A stretch of DNA of 64,000 bases, taken from Archilochus colubris. Lineage: Eukaryota; Chordata; Aves; Apodiformes; Trochilidae. The position numbers were made by a program, and so were the translations under genes. The DNA is taken from contig CM041092.1 in the NCBI GenBank assembly GCA_023079485.1, positions 8,135,127-8,199,126 of the forward strand. The letters run 5' to 3'. The stretch's first letter is position 1, and every line of letters starts with the position of its first letter. Under the pieces are notes generated by a model. That model was not told where the DNA came from, did not search any database, and saw only the letters and a list, made by a program, of their open reading frames with translations. Shown here piece after piece: positions 13,901 through 26,500 of this stretch.

Positions 13901-15649
13901 TTCCCAAGGGAGTGAGATGTTGATCCTCCCCAGTAATAGACAGCACAGTTTGGTCCTCATCTAAGGTGGGACGAGGAGCAGGGCTTACTCCCTCTGGCTC
14001 TTTGGAGGTGTTTGGTTCCAAGCTGTAGGGTGAATCCATTCCTCTGCTTTATTCTCACCCTTAATCACAGTCTGTGAAGAAGTGGGAGGTTCTTCTTATG
14101 CTGTGCCTCCTCTTGTTACCCTTTCTAGAAGAGGTGTGCTCCTGCAGCTGCAGGCTCTTTTCCCCAAAGACTTGTCAAAGCATCCTTGGTTATCTCTGCA
14201 ATACTCCTTTCATCTATTTATATATAAGCACTATTTAAAGGGAACAATTGGTCTGTGTGATCATTCCTGTGTTTATTGTTTTAGGCCTTTAATTCCTGAT
14301 GCTGAGACTTTGTTTTTCAAAGTGGGATTAGAATTGATGAGGGTGGACAGTGCCAACATTGCTTATGGCAATAGTGGGGACCTACGTAAAGCTCAGCCGG
14401 GGTTTCTTATTGACAAAGCCTAATTAAAAATGGATAAAATTAAACATTTTTTCTGCTGCTAGTCAAATGTCCTGGCATGAAATGTCTCATGTAGCTATTC
14501 TTTGTGGCAACACATGGGACCTTAAACCATGAGTTAGTAGAAGACTTTGGTACTGTGTTTGTTTTCTCTGGGGGCTCAGAAAAACTGTGGGTTGGAACAC
14601 GCCATTTCCATGAGCAGCACCACAAAAGCCTTCAGCACAGCTGCCTTCTCTGTATGAATTCTATTTAAAAGTTTTAAATTCACTTTCCTGGAGCAGCCAA
14701 ATTGAGCATCAAAGGATTGCCCAAAGCCCTGGGGTAGACCTAGTTATTAAGGCTGATTAATGCCATGAACACTCTGCATATGAATTAATGGCCCCCTATT
14801 AATATTGGACCTCCACGAGGCTGTAGAATTACTCTGGAGAAGCTGGTTAGGAAGCAGGGCTACAGCCATTGTTTGGCATTTAGTTTAGGGTCTCCCTTTT
14901 TTATTATTAGACCTTGATCCCCTTGAAGTTACTTTTAAATTTTACTTTTTATTCAGTTTTTAAATGAGTATCATGTAAGGGGTGTACAGGATGTGTTTCA
15001 AAAATATTTGGGTTTGGAGAGGATGAGTCATGACTTAGGAACAGCTGTGTCGTATAGAGTGTTTTGCTTTAGGTTTAGTGACCAATGGTGTTTTCTTTAA
15101 CCAGCAAGCTGGCAGGAAATTGCAGTGACCTCATTTATCCTACTAGAGCTCACTCTTCTTGAGGGTTTCATCAGCCATGAGGAAGACGTTTGCTGTTCAG
15201 CTGCTGCCAGCAAAGCTTGCTCTTATTTGTATCTCTGCAAACCCAGTAAATATTTTGCATATTATGTCAGCTGAAATGGTATCACACTCATCTTACAAGG
15301 TACCAGGTTTTGTTGCTGAGCTAGGAGCAGAAGCAGTTAGTTCAGTGATGTATTTTGTGATAGGTTTATTCAGTATGAGCTAGAAGGCTTTTTATAAGGC
15401 TGCATCTAATTTGAATCTGACTCCCTGGAAACCATCTGTAAAAACAGTGCAGCTTACTGGTTTAGGGAAAGTGACGCTTCTCTTTCATAAAAGATGGAAG
15501 CAAATCTATGTATAAGTAATGTGATTACCTTGAATTTTAGAAAGGAAGGTACAGGACCTACTGCAGATTCATGATTTTCCTATTTTTTCCTTTTAGCATG
15601 GAACTCAAGAGTGTTTTATAGACATAAGGTCAGCTGAGGAACCAATAGT
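4976..15649. other. Intronic sequence with no recognised gene or clear transposon
   Basis: About 10.7 kb of AT-rich sequence with T runs (for example near 10362) but no feature I can name. The open frames here are below about 155 codons and show no family motifs. One segment near 14.75 kb has clustered homeodomain-type cores and is listed separately. Confidence 0.6.
14750..14810. promoter_or_regulatory. Candidate conserved element with three ATTAAT cores
   Basis: ATTAATG occurs at 14756-14762 and 14784-14790, and ATTAAT at 14798-14803, with TGCATATGAAT between the first two. These resemble homeodomain and POU-type core sites. The base composition is less repetitive than the surroundings. This is pattern-based inference only: no alignment was possible, and ATTAAT cores are frequent by chance in AT-rich DNA. 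Confidence 0.2.
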
Positions 15650-15716
15650 TACAGAGTCACAGAATTAGCAGAGTTGGAAGGGGTCTTTAGAGACCATCTA
15701 GTCCAACTCTCCCACT
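15650..15716 (-). mobile_element. CR1 LINE 3' terminal fragment
   Basis: Short minus-strand CR1 tail, reading on the plus strand ACAGAGTCACAGAATTAGCA, GAGTTGGAAGGGGTC and ACCATCTAGTCCAACTCTCCC. Only the 3' UTR part is left. Confidence 0.82.
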
Positions 15717-17409
15717 AAATAAATTTATAAAAGAAAAAAAATATTCATGTTTAGAACCAGTGGGGAACTCTTAACAGTTATCTGAAGGGTCACCTGCTCC
15801 GGATTTCTTGTTTTCTTCTTGTAAAATCATGCTCAGTAATTGTGTGAAGTGCAAAGTACAGTGCAGCCCAACTTGATATTATGCTGGGCAGCAGATACTA
15901 GAAGTATTTATTTTTTGCTTTGTTAGCAGGTATTGGCAGTGCATACAGCATCTCTACAGTGTTTGTTAAGCTTGTGAAGGGCAGAAGTGTCCTTGCTGCA
16001 GTCTGGCAGATGCAGGCGTGTTGATTGCAGGTTGTCAGGTCTCTCTTGCATATGTCCTGGCAGTAGTTTGGATATGTGTCTTATTTAATGGAACCTCTCA
16101 GGACATTTTTAAGAATTAATTATAACTGTAATTTGCTTACTGTTTAATTTAAATAAATAATGCCTATAAATAATGGTTGTTACCAATGATTTCAGCAAGT
16201 TTTCAGACTTAAAAAGTCATAATTAGCATACATAGTGCTTTTGCTGCCCCATTTTGCACCAAGTTCCACCAGCTTGTGTAGACAGATGAGATAGGTCAGA
16301 GCTGATCAGGGTTCTTGCAACTCATTTTTGATTATTGGAATAGTTTGATTTGAAGATGCTTTGTAGACAACTTCTCCAAAAGAAGAAGTAACATTTTGGT
16401 TTTATTTCTGTAGAAGGATGCTGGGTATAATATTCAGCATGTGTCTTTTCATACTGGAATGTTTTGGGTATATCACTCATGATATATGATGGAGATAACA
16501 CTGATTTTTCTTTTCTAGTGTCTTTTTAAAGAAGGGATGGCTTGAGTTGTCTTTTCTTCTGTTGATTCGGTGCCAAAATAAGAAACTTGGTGTGCTCAAA
16601 TGCTTAGAGGGAGTTTTGATCTTCAGAGTGAGGAAAAAAAAGGAGAAAAAACCAATCTAAACTAGTTATATGCCAAAGCTGCTTGATCAAGAGGCAAGGT
16701 ATCTTTGGGGATGTTTCACTAGCAGATAATATGAGAAAGAGAAAAAAGAGTAAACTGAATGTAGGGGCCAAAACCTGATAGATTGCCAGGTACCAGACGC
16801 AGAACACAGGCTAGAGCCTGTGCTGGGAGGCTGAAGTGCTGCTCAGGTGTGTTGCTGGGCTCTGCAGCAGAGATGAAAGCAGTGATGTGCTAATACAACC
16901 CTGAGTGCACTTTGTCATTCCTTGCATCCTGTGGAGAGGAGGCAGAGAACCAGAAGAGACCTTGCAGGGATGCTCTTGCCATAACAGTGTGTGGGACATG
17001 ACAACACCAATACAATACCTGTATTATAACAGCCTTTGCCAGTGCCTAAAGCATGCACTTACTGTGTCATATAAGTAATTTGTTCTCTGCTGCCAAGTTT
17101 TGTCTTTGGAAGCTATTTAGGAATCTGCCAGGAACGTCTCTAGTTTAGCTGAGAAACAACACAGTGGATGCACTGCACAAAGTAAATAATTTAAAATGAA
17201 TTAGTAGGTGTGTGTCACATCTTTGGCTAATCTGAGTAGAGTTTTACAGCCTTCAAGGTTAAGAAAAGGGCAAAATACTGGTAGGTTATCTGAGTAACTG
17301 AAATCTGGTTGAGTTTGCTCTCAAGACATTTCTGATTATGTCATTAATAGTAAATGCTTTTGGAAATGACTGCTATTCAGATGACCTTTCTGGACTTGAG
17401 ATACTTCTG

Positions 17410-17805
17410 AACAGGTTGAACCCTGACAGGCTGAGAGTTGGGATTGTTGAGCCTGGAAAAGAGAAGCCTCTGGGGAGATCTTAGAGGAGCCTTTCTATTC
17501 TTGAGAGGATGGGGAAAGACTTTTTAGCAGGGCCTGTTGCAATCAGATGAGGGGTAATGGCTTTGAACTAAAAGAATTTGATCAGAATAGATATAAGAAA
17601 GCACTCTTTTATGATGAAGGTGGTGAAGCACTGGAATACGCTGCCCAGAGAGCTGGTAAATGTCCCATCCCTGAAAACATTCAGGGTCAGGTTGGATGGG
17701 GCTCTGAACAACCTGATTTAGTTGAAGATGTTCCTGCTCACTGCAGGGGGGGTTGGACCAGATGACCTTTAAAAGTCCCTTCCAATCTAACTAATTCTAT
17801 GATTT
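17410..17805 (+). mobile_element. CR1 LINE 3' fragment, degraded ORF2 end
   Basis: Sense-strand CR1. It contains the degraded ORF2 C-terminal coding region (CAGGCTGAGAGTTGGG, GAGCCTGGAAAAGAGAAG, GGGGAGATCTTAGAGGAGCC, GGGGTAATGGCTTTGAACTAAAAG, GGTGGTGAAGCACTGGAA, CTGCCCAGAGAG) and then the 3' UTR (GGTTGGACCAGATGACCTTTAAAAGTCCCTTCCAATC, ending ATTCTATGATTT). It is a different, older subfamily than the copies at 974 and 32944. The frame is broken by small indels; the open frame at 17547-17765 is a remnant. Confidence 0.93.
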
Positions 17806-18689
17806 GCTCTGCAGCATACAACTGAGGGCAAATAACATCCATCCCAAAGGAAAAGAGCTGATTTGCTGTGGAAGCATAATGAAGTCATACTGAATACTCA
17901 TTTATTCAGTATCTGCTGTGTATCACTGTAGCAGTGTTTAATCCTTAACAATGCTGCTTGTTACTGTTATTTCCTGATTCTAAACCAAGATACAAACAAC
18001 ATAATGTTCCCATACTGTCAAGAAAATAATTTGCTTTGCTCTCCTGAATTATTAAAAACCAGTACTTTCATATAATTGAAGATACTTTGATGAGCTTTTT
18101 TGTCTTTTGCCTCAGGAAAGAATACTTGCAACTTTGGCTTATTAATTATATCCTGTGTTATATTCCTGTGAAAAATCCTGACATTATTTTCTAATTTTAG
18201 CTGCTGCTTGTCCATTTTCATTACAACATGATTTTTATAAACAATGTTCTAAATATCCATTGCTATATATTCTGTTTGTTTGTTTTTCAAGATACTTAAA
18301 TATGACTGCAAATATCAGGAGATGCTGGTGTTTAAAGCCTATATAAATATTTTGTTTACAGATAAATGCAGATACTTAACAGAAACATAAGACTTGCAAT
18401 AATATCTATGCAATGAGATGTGTCCTTTCACCATGAGTATTTCAGGCAAGGTACTACAAATACTTTACTCCCTGCCTCACCCTGAGGTCCTGTTCCTAGT
18501 CACCCAAATACTTTTCTTATTTGTTCACTCTGGCCTTCTTTTTGGAGGCCCTTACTCTTTCTTTCAAAAGCAGACCCAGATGTGTTTAGTTGATCCAGAT
18601 GCTGTTCATTCTATGTGCTGTGGTTGCCAGTGCATCAAATTTCCTTCCCTCCCAGACTCATCCTCAGCCTCCTTGTGTTTCTGCAATAC

Positions 18690-18931
18690 TTCTGAGTTGG
18701 AAGGGACTTCAAAGATCATCCAGTTCCTGGATGAGCAAGAATGCCATGAACAGGGACACCTCCCACCAGCCCAGGTTGCTCCAAGCCCCATCCAACCTGG
18801 CCTTGAACACTTCGAGGGATGCAGCAGCCAACTTTTGAGTAATTTCTTCCTAATATCTCATCTGACGTTATCTTTTTCCAGTTTGATTCCATTACCTCTC
18901 TTCCTATCACTACTTGTCCTTGTAAAAAGGG
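18690..18931 (-). mobile_element. CR1 LINE fragment, lacking the extreme 3' end
   Basis: Minus-strand CR1. The plus strand reads GAGTTGGAAGGGACTTCAAAGATCATCCAG, then the complement of the ORF2 end (AGCCCCATCCAACCTGGCCTTGAACACTTC, TAATTTCTTCCTAATATCTCATCTGA, CTATCACTACTTGTCCTTGTAAAAAG). The terminal AATCATAGAAT repeats are missing or eroded. It is of the same general type as the copy at 17410-17805, in opposite orientation 0.9 kb away. Confidence 0.9.
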
Positions 18932-21900
18932 CATTTTGAACCAGAGAAGCCCCCCACAAATACATAACTAGGTCTTATGGCAACAAAGATGCCTCTTGGG
19001 GACCAAAAGAGAACTGTACCAAGTGAAGCATGGATACAGGAGATGTAGCTCTGAGCAAGGTGGGCAAAGCCTTCCTCTGCAAGATTTGTTAGGTGTGGTA
19101 AACAGTTTAACATGCATTTCAAACACTTAAAGTAATTTAGAGTATTATGTGTGTGGGAAGAGAAAAAGCTCTTTTTTTTTTTTCAGTTCATTGTTTATGA
19201 TAAAAGGAATCTTATTAGCAGTTGGTGCTACTCTGTCAGTGCTCTTAATTTTTACAGTGATTTGTTTTAATCCATTTTAAAATAGGAGGATTATACTGCT
19301 GTATGGGTGCTTTTTTGTTTTGTTTTTGTGGTTTAGCATTATTTTTTTTTCTTGCTGGTCTTGCATTCTTCATTAGGAAGCTGCAGTTCTTCTGGACTGA
19401 GTAGTCAAACCTGCACAAGGCCTTCTGCAACAAGGATGCCCAATGCAAACAGTGAAGCATGGAGGAAGGACAGTCAAGGGCTTTTCATGTGAGGCTAGAA
19501 AAATATGCACTTTGTTAATATAAAGGGAGTGGCATATAAAACACATTTTCCATTGTAATACAGGAAGGGAAAGGGTAAAATACTCCTTGCAGAAATTATA
19601 GACAAATAAAAAAGTTGATGGAAAGAGTTCAAGAGGCATCCTTGTCCTTGGAGTTTTCCTTGCAGTGAAGAAAGGCAAAGTTCTTGGTTTTCTATACTCA
19701 GTGTGCTGTGGAGGCTGCATGGGAACAGGGACAGGCTGGTTAATGACACTTGCTTGGGCTGCAAAGCAGAGAGCTTTAACAATTTTTATTTGCATTTTAC
19801 TTTTGTGATACTTGTTTTGCCCTGCAGGGTCCTTAGCCCATGACCATCAGTTCATTAAGCTCTGGAGATGTTTGTTACGGTTTTAAACACTTGATAGCAC
19901 AGGCAGTAGAAAATCCTGCAAGTAAGTAGGAAAGGTAAAACCTGAGGCAGAGCATATTAAAGAGTTTAGATGAATGTTACAGAATCATAGGAAAGATAAC
20001 AGGGTTAGGCAATTCTTTGAGACAGGTTTAAGGGTATTTGGTGGACAAGAACAGCAATAATTGGCTACAAAAGTGTTTTAAGCTACAGGAAAGAAGTGGG
20101 AAGTAATAAGAGCAAAGGAATAGGGAAAGAGCAGGGAGAGATTAGGATAAGGACACGTGTAAGAAGTGCAGGCAGACGCTATTGTCAGAGGATTTCTCTG
20201 CATGGTGTCTGCAGACAGCTCTTTCTGGAAAGGAGAGTTCTTTGTGGTTCAAACACCAGACATAGAAACCTTTAGAGGTGATTACTGAGGTGACTTTGTA
20301 GAATGCTGTGTAACAGATAGATTATCACTTAAGTTTACTGAAATGTGAGTGGACACATTGCAAGTAACAGTTCAGCTTTGTGGTACATGAGTGGAAAGCA
20401 TAATTGAGCATTTAACAAGAGGCTTTGGAGCTGCATTCATGCTCTAAGCAAAGTCTGAATGCAGAAGGATTCAGATGAAGCACTGAAGCTTAACTAAATT
20501 TATCAGAAACAGATTGTTGGAACTGAGTAATGCTCAGTTCCATTACTTTGATGGACTCCTAGTAATCCAGGTCTAAGTTTACCACACAATAATGGCTACT
20601 TGTTCAAATAAGGATCCATTGATTCTCAGAAGGGTCAAAGAAATTATAAGGTATTTTCAATAATCTAAATTCCAGGAGGGAGGTTCATTTATCTTGAGAG
20701 ATCCACAGAATTTATGAGAGTATTCTAGGATGCTTGGAGAACCTGATAAAGAATTGCCTGCTTCAAAAATTTCCTTTGTTCAAGTACTGTCTGAAAAGAG
20801 CTTACAGAAGTAAAGGTCTTCAGTCCTGGAACATTTCAGTGCTTAGTCAACCAAAGCAATTGCAGTTTTGAGATACCATCAAGGGCACGGCTTCAAACGA
20901 TGATTTATAGAGTCCTACATTCAGTCCCCATCTTCTCTGTGTGAGGTTGGTGGCAAAACTCAGCAGGAACAAAGCCCTTATGGAGGAAAGGAGCCGTTTG
21001 TAACAATCCCCTCAGTAGAGCCCATTCTACCTTTTCTTTAAAGTCTTTAAAAGGTTTCAGTCTGCAAATTTTTGATATGGTTCTAGGGTGTGCTGCTGAC
21101 AGGGAACTTGGCATGGTCTTGGAAATTTATATTTGGGTGACTCCCATACCTTAACCCAGTGAAATATGTGATGCTCTGCCCAAGAAGATGGGCTCAGTTT
21201 GGGTTTCATCTGCTCTGGATTCAAGTCCTACTCTGCTCCAGAGTTGAAGTTGAAATCAGAATCTGGCCTGCTGTGTTGCTTAAGAAGCTGTAAAAAAAAT
21301 AACCCAGAACCATTCTTGTGAAGATTCACTCTGTAACATGCAGATTTCTGAGGTTGGGTAAACTTTAATCTTCACCTCCTTTGTTTTGTCTTTGTTTTCT
21401 GTCAAGAAGCGGCTATTAACCCTGAAACTGAGAGGGTGATTTATGGTAACCAAGCCACAAAAAGAGAATTATGGCCAGGAAATTACAGGAACATTTGCAG
21501 GTGCTGAAATGGGAAAAAAAAAAAAAAAAAAAGAAATCTTGCATATCTCATTTTTCTACAGTTGGAAAATGAAAGACACCATCAGGAAAACTCATACTGC
21601 TCATAATCTGTCTCAGAAGTCATTCCCTTCTTAATGTTTGGCAGGATGTAAAATCATGAGTGCATGAGTGTGGAATACAAATTGAGACAGGTTTTAAAAT
21701 TAATGGTACCTCTTAGATTTTTTTTTTAATCAACTTCCTGTGTCTTTAATTATTAATTATTTCTCTGGCAGTTCAAATTTACATACTTTTAAGGCTGGCT
21801 CTGATCCATGTTGGCATCTGAAGTACAGAGATCAGAAAACTCTTCTGAGTAATAAAGTGAAGCACCAAGCAAATACTGAAACTTGAAATGCCACATGAAT

Positions 21901-22734
21901 TTTAAGTTTTGTCTAATAAGAAAACATGTGGATTGGCAGGCTGAAGAGTGAGTCTGCAGCCACCGAAAAATATTTCTTTAAAAAATGGGCCCTGCACTCC
22001 AGCAAAGAGAGTGTTCCCAGGTGCCTCATTGTATTGGGAACCATGGTCTTGGGGAACTCACAGAAAGTTTTCTTGAAATTTGCCAATTTAAAATGCTTGG
22101 AAAGCAATATGTGACCACTCTCCTCATATTGTTATGATGATAGTATGTTACCAATACTCAAAGAAAAATGTACCTGGTATATAAAAAACAATGAAGGAAA
22201 GCATTAATCAAAATATCTGATTAGGAAAGTTAAGTCATGAGGGACATGTAGTGGATGAGTAATAGTATCTGTGGTTAAACTGAAGTTAAAGGTTTATAAA
22301 AAGAGCTTACACAAGCATGATGTGAAGTGGCTAATTTTACTTGTTTGGCTGCAGTTAGGAATTGTCTCTTTACTACTGCTCTTAAGAGCAGAAGAAAAAA
22401 AAAATACTTTCCTTCAGTAGAAACTTCTGAGGAAGATGAAAAATAATTCTTTCTGGTGGACTGCTTAGTACCTATACAGGTTTAGGAATGGAGGTAGCCT
22501 CACTGTGTGGAGATGATGAATATTGATCAACATCAAAGGAAAGTGAGCTGCTCGTGTTCAGTGTTGGGCAACACTGTTTAGGAGACATACAGTGTGTGTG
22601 CATCTCACAGGCTGCTAGAAAAGCAGAGTTTTCCCCTTTCTCATCCAGTCATCTGGTTCCACATGGTGGGATTTCAATGCCTACAAGGGAGCAGAGCTCA
22701 ACTCATGTTTCTGTTGTTGCTGCTGTTTTGTTTG
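18932..22734. other. Intronic sequence with no recognised gene
   Basis: AT-rich intron. The only clear simple repeat is the 19-base A run at 21514-21532. A weak CR1-like tail near 19979 was considered and not accepted. Confidence 0.65.
21514..21532. repeat. A19 homopolymer
   Basis: Nineteen consecutive A residues after GGG. No SINE or retrocopy body was recognised upstream of it. Confidence 0.95.
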
Positions 22735-22850
22735 TGTGGAATGGGCTGCCAGGGAAATGGTTCAGGTCACCATCCTTGGGGGTATTTCACAGATGTGGTG
22801 CTTAGGGACATAGTTTAGTGGTGGGCTTGGCAGTGTTAGGTTAATGGCAT
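22735..22850 (+). mobile_element. CR1 LINE short fragment near the ORF2 end
   Basis: GTGTGGAATGGGCTGCCAGGGAAATGG, then GTCACCATCCTTGGGGGTATTTCA, then a diverged GATGTGGTGCTTAGGGACATAGTTTAGTGG segment. This matches the order of the last part of CR1 ORF2 (WNGLP..V.SPSLE..KK..DV) and its junction with the 3' UTR. No terminal repeat units are visible. Confidence 0.82.
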
Positions 22851-23187
22851 CCAGCACTGCTGAAGGGGCATGTGCAGTTGTTTCATCCAAGGCTTCACAG
22901 CCTCGTGTCCTTCCCTGTGGTCGCAGCCTCTCCAGAGGCAACAGATTTTGATAGTAACCTCACTGGGTTAAGCCAGATGGTGGCCTGTTATGTATGTTTT
23001 TTTCTCCCCACTTGCTCTTTCTGTCAAATGGTGGCTCTCCAAAATACCATCTAATACCAATAAACTACCACCTTTTCCCCACACCTCAAACTAATCTGTA
23101 TTTTGAGAAATGTTGCTTTGACGGATTTTACTTTCTATCAAACCATAGAGCCTCAGCAGATTTGCCTCCTGGCTGCTCTGCATTGTT

Positions 23188-23245
23188 ATAGAATCATAGA
23201 ATGTACTTAAATTGCCCATCAGGCATCTTTGATCATTTAAATCTT
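23188..23245 (-). mobile_element. Possible CR1 LINE 3' tip
   Basis: ATAGAATCATAGAATG is the usual plus-strand appearance of a minus-strand CR1 end. The following sequence is only weakly similar to CR1 (a GATCATTTA near 23231). The call depends mainly on the 16-base terminal match. Confidence 0.45.
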
Positions 23246-23338
23246 TCTGAGCATTGTCTCATACCCCTGCACCAAGCTGGGTACCGAGAGTACTCCATGG
23301 TCCTACATTGGTAGGATATCTGGAAGATGGTAGAGGGT

Positions 23339-23356
23339 AGATCTAGATCTAGATCT
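23339..23356. repeat. (AGATCT)3 palindromic hexamer repeat
   Basis: Three perfect tandem AGATCT units, each self-complementary. They sit between two similar sequences, TCTGGAAGATGGTAGAGGGTAGAT before and TCTGGAAGAGGGTAGAT after, which suggests a small local duplication at the edge of the CR1 copy that follows. Confidence 0.9.
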
Positions 23357-23358
23357 TC

Positions 23359-23568
23359 GTCTGGAAGAGGGTAGATTAGGTTAAACATTAGGAATAAATT
23401 CTTTAGTGTGAGGTTTGTGAGACAGCGGCACAGGTTGCCCATGGAGGCTGAGGATGCCTCATCCCTGGAAATGTTCATGACCAGGTTGGATGAGGCTTGG
23501 AGCAGCCTGATCTAGTGCTAGGTGTCCCTGCCCATGGCAGAGGTTGGGACCAGGTGATCTATGATATA
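23359..23568 (+). mobile_element. CR1 LINE 3' fragment
   Basis: Sense-strand CR1: CTGGAAGAGGGTAGATTAGG, TTAAACATTAGGAATAAATTCTTTAGTGTGAGG, CACAGGTTGCCCATGGAGGCTGAGGATGCC, TCATCCCTGGAAATGTTCATGACCAGGTTGGATGAGGC, then the 3' UTR with CATGGCAGAGGTTGGGACCAGGTGATCTATGAT. The ORF2 end is decayed. Confidence 0.9.
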
Positions 23569-26500
23569 GGATGATGCTCTATCTGTAATAGTAGGAACAC
23601 CAGTACTGTATTCTCCCTTCCAAAAGTCATTAAAAGCCTTTTTGTGAATGCAGCCTTAATATGTGTGTGGGTTTGTGCCGATAGGAATGGAAAATTTTGC
23701 TGTCTTCCATCTTTTTTGCCTCTCTCCTGCCTAGGTTCAGCATAAAATGTAATGGTGTAGTTGTGATACAGTGTTCTGCACTCACTTTGCAAATAGTTTT
23801 CCAAGTGGAAATGCCTGTAACTTTGGTCACTACTTCTCTCTTTTAGAGAGGTTTAAGAGAATTCGATTTTCAGTGTTATCAATTGTTGAAATTTTTTTTT
23901 TTAATGTTTTGTTATATTTGAATTAAAAGGTCATATCTGAAGACTGCAGTCTATTTTTACATGTAATGAATCTGCTTCTGAAGTGCCTTTGTTCATTAAA
24001 ATTAGAAAATTAAAATAGAAAAAATCAGCAGGGGAAGCCAGGCATATTATACTATTACTTTCATGTTTGGTTTTGAAGGTAAAACTATGTCAAAATTATA
24101 ATTAGGTTTTGTCCTCAAAATGGCCTTGCTAGAGTACAGGCATTGATGGAAACAACTCTGGTAATTCAGGAGTAAGATAATTCCCAGCTGAGTAGACTCA
24201 GAGGGCTTCCAACTGCTCCACTAAAATAAAATTATCATGCCTAAAACCAGGCTGCCTTCAAGCTGGCAGCTCACTCGTGAGAAGCAGAAGCATCACTCTG
24301 AAGACAGACTCTAGAATTATTTTTTCATTAAAAGTGTCCACTAAAAAAACCCTGCTATATACATTAAACTTAGATTTGATGAAATCTCTTGGCAAAAATT
24401 AATCTTTGCTCAACTTGTTTCGTTTCAATGTTTTTACACCCTATTTTAAATCTGAGGGGCTTTGGGGGTAATTTATGATATGTATTTCTATGTGATACCC
24501 GAAAAGGATTTATATGTCTCTTAGATCAGACCCACTAAATAACAAACTATCCTTCCTCTGGTGGAAGAAATTGTGATTTTGGATAATTTTCCATTGTGGA
24601 AAGGCACATTTCATCCTTGAGGTAGGTTTCTGTTCTTCACATGAGCTCATTTTCTGAACAAATCAGCATTTCTTCATCACTTGTGTATTCAGCTCTTGCT
24701 GTCAGTTTTGGGGCCCTGTGGGCTTCCCAGTTAAGAGTTTGTTTTCCATTGCTGCATCCATCCCTGCATCAGTTGAGTTTTCTATCCTGTGATTTAATTA
24801 CTGATTCCCAGATAGACAGATGAATGCCTGATCCTCTTTAATGTCCCAGCTAAGCTTTGTAATTAAGGAATGATCCCAGCAAGATGGACCATTTTCCTCT
24901 TGTTTATACACTGGGATAATAAAACAGAAATTAATGTGTTAGTTGAAAACCAATTTTCAACTGATAGATACGACTGCTTTTATGCTTGATTTTTGGTTTT
25001 GAAGGGAGAATGTCCAGCTGGTTTAGGGCAGGTTTGCCTGTTGTGTCATATAAATACTAAAATAGCAGGGAAGTGAAATACAGTGCTTTTTATGGTACTT
25101 TAACCTGATCAGGACTTCAGTGGAACTGTTTGTACTAAAGTAAATCAAGTCCTCTCCACTGAAATGAAGAGACTGAGTTTAGGTGCTAGTAAAAGTCTGA
25201 CCATGAGAGACTGCTGAGATCTGAGGTCTGTCCATGCTTCTGCATGATCCATTTGTAATGAATGAACCCTTACAGAGTAAGCAGACTCCACATAAAGTTA
25301 CTGAGTAAATACTCGTAATTATCAAATCACATAAAAGAAAGAAGAGTCAATTGTCTGTAAACATGAATTGGGTTACTTCCTCTCTTCTTGTTATAAAATG
25401 AAGCCCCTTGGAAGTTTCTGTGAAGCTCTTGGTTTTGGGAGAATTTTTTGTAATTATTAAGTGTTAAATTTTAAATCCTAATTTAGAGGAAAGGAAAACT
25501 TTTCTCACTCTAACTCAGAACAGAGATTATAATACATCTCCCTCCCAAATGTAAAACTCAAATTTGTAAAATCTTAGATTAAATTAGTGGCTTAGATCAG
25601 AATCTACATCCAAGACTGATATTTAAAATTAATTTCAAAAATTATTGGCTTGCATTCCAGTATGATTTATACCTTTGCTCTATTTTCTTATCTAATATTC
25701 TGAAGTTTTGCTTCCTTCTGTAAGAAGGCACAAGAGTAACCTTGTCCTTCCAGGTTTGTTGCACTTTAGTTATGCAGATGTACATTTTGTATGCATAAAG
25801 TTCTAGGATAATGTACTGTTGACTTGTAAATACTGCAAAGGAATGTAGTGTGGTACAATCATTCAAAAATACAATATTTAGTGCAAAAGAAAGAATTGGC
25901 AGGAAAGGCTTTGGTCTACAACAGCAAAGAATCGTGTGGATTTTATTTGATTGGCAGTGCTGCTTATTTTTTACAAATCCTTTATGATGAGAGCTAATAA
26001 ATATTGCAGCATTAAATCCTGGAGATTAGAGGGGTTTTGGAGAGAATGCAAATTGTCTTTACAGAGTGAATTGTGTGTGCAAAGCATTGCAGAAATAGAG
26101 GAGCTACTGAAGGCCATGTGAAAACTCGGATGAATTCAGGGAATGAGCACTGCAGGAGCATCACTGAGCTATGGGGGGGTTCCTGTCCCTGTCTGCTACC
26201 TTTATGGGGTCTGGGGGGTAAAAGCCTGCCTTGCCTCTCTGATGGAGTAGTTGGAACAATCTATCTGGGATTCATAGGCATTATAATTTTGAAGATCATT
26301 AAAATGATGCCTAGATTCTACTCCTAAGAAATTTTTTTTTATAAAATAGTTACTTGACCATTAATTAGCTTCACACTGCAACATCGCTCATGTAGTTTTT
26401 CCTTAAAGCTTCCTCAGGATTTTTCTTTTCAAAGAAAGCCCTCTGTTCTTCTATATATTAAAAATGTTCGAAGTTATTCTTGTGACCATGACCTCTTGAT

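Noticed and set aside
18418..18939. 173-codon open frame on the plus strand
   Set aside because: Its second half is the antisense of the CR1 fragment at 18690-18931, so it is not a gene.
19979..20030. ACAGAATCATAGGAAAGATAACAGGGTTAGG as a CR1 tail
   Set aside because: Only the first dozen bases resemble a CR1 end; the GGTTGGAAGGGACC box and what follows are missing.
23339..23356. (AGATCT)3 as a functional restriction-type or recombination site
   Set aside because: Three hexamers are too short to suggest more than local slippage. It is kept only as a repeat and as part of the CR1 rearrangement finding.
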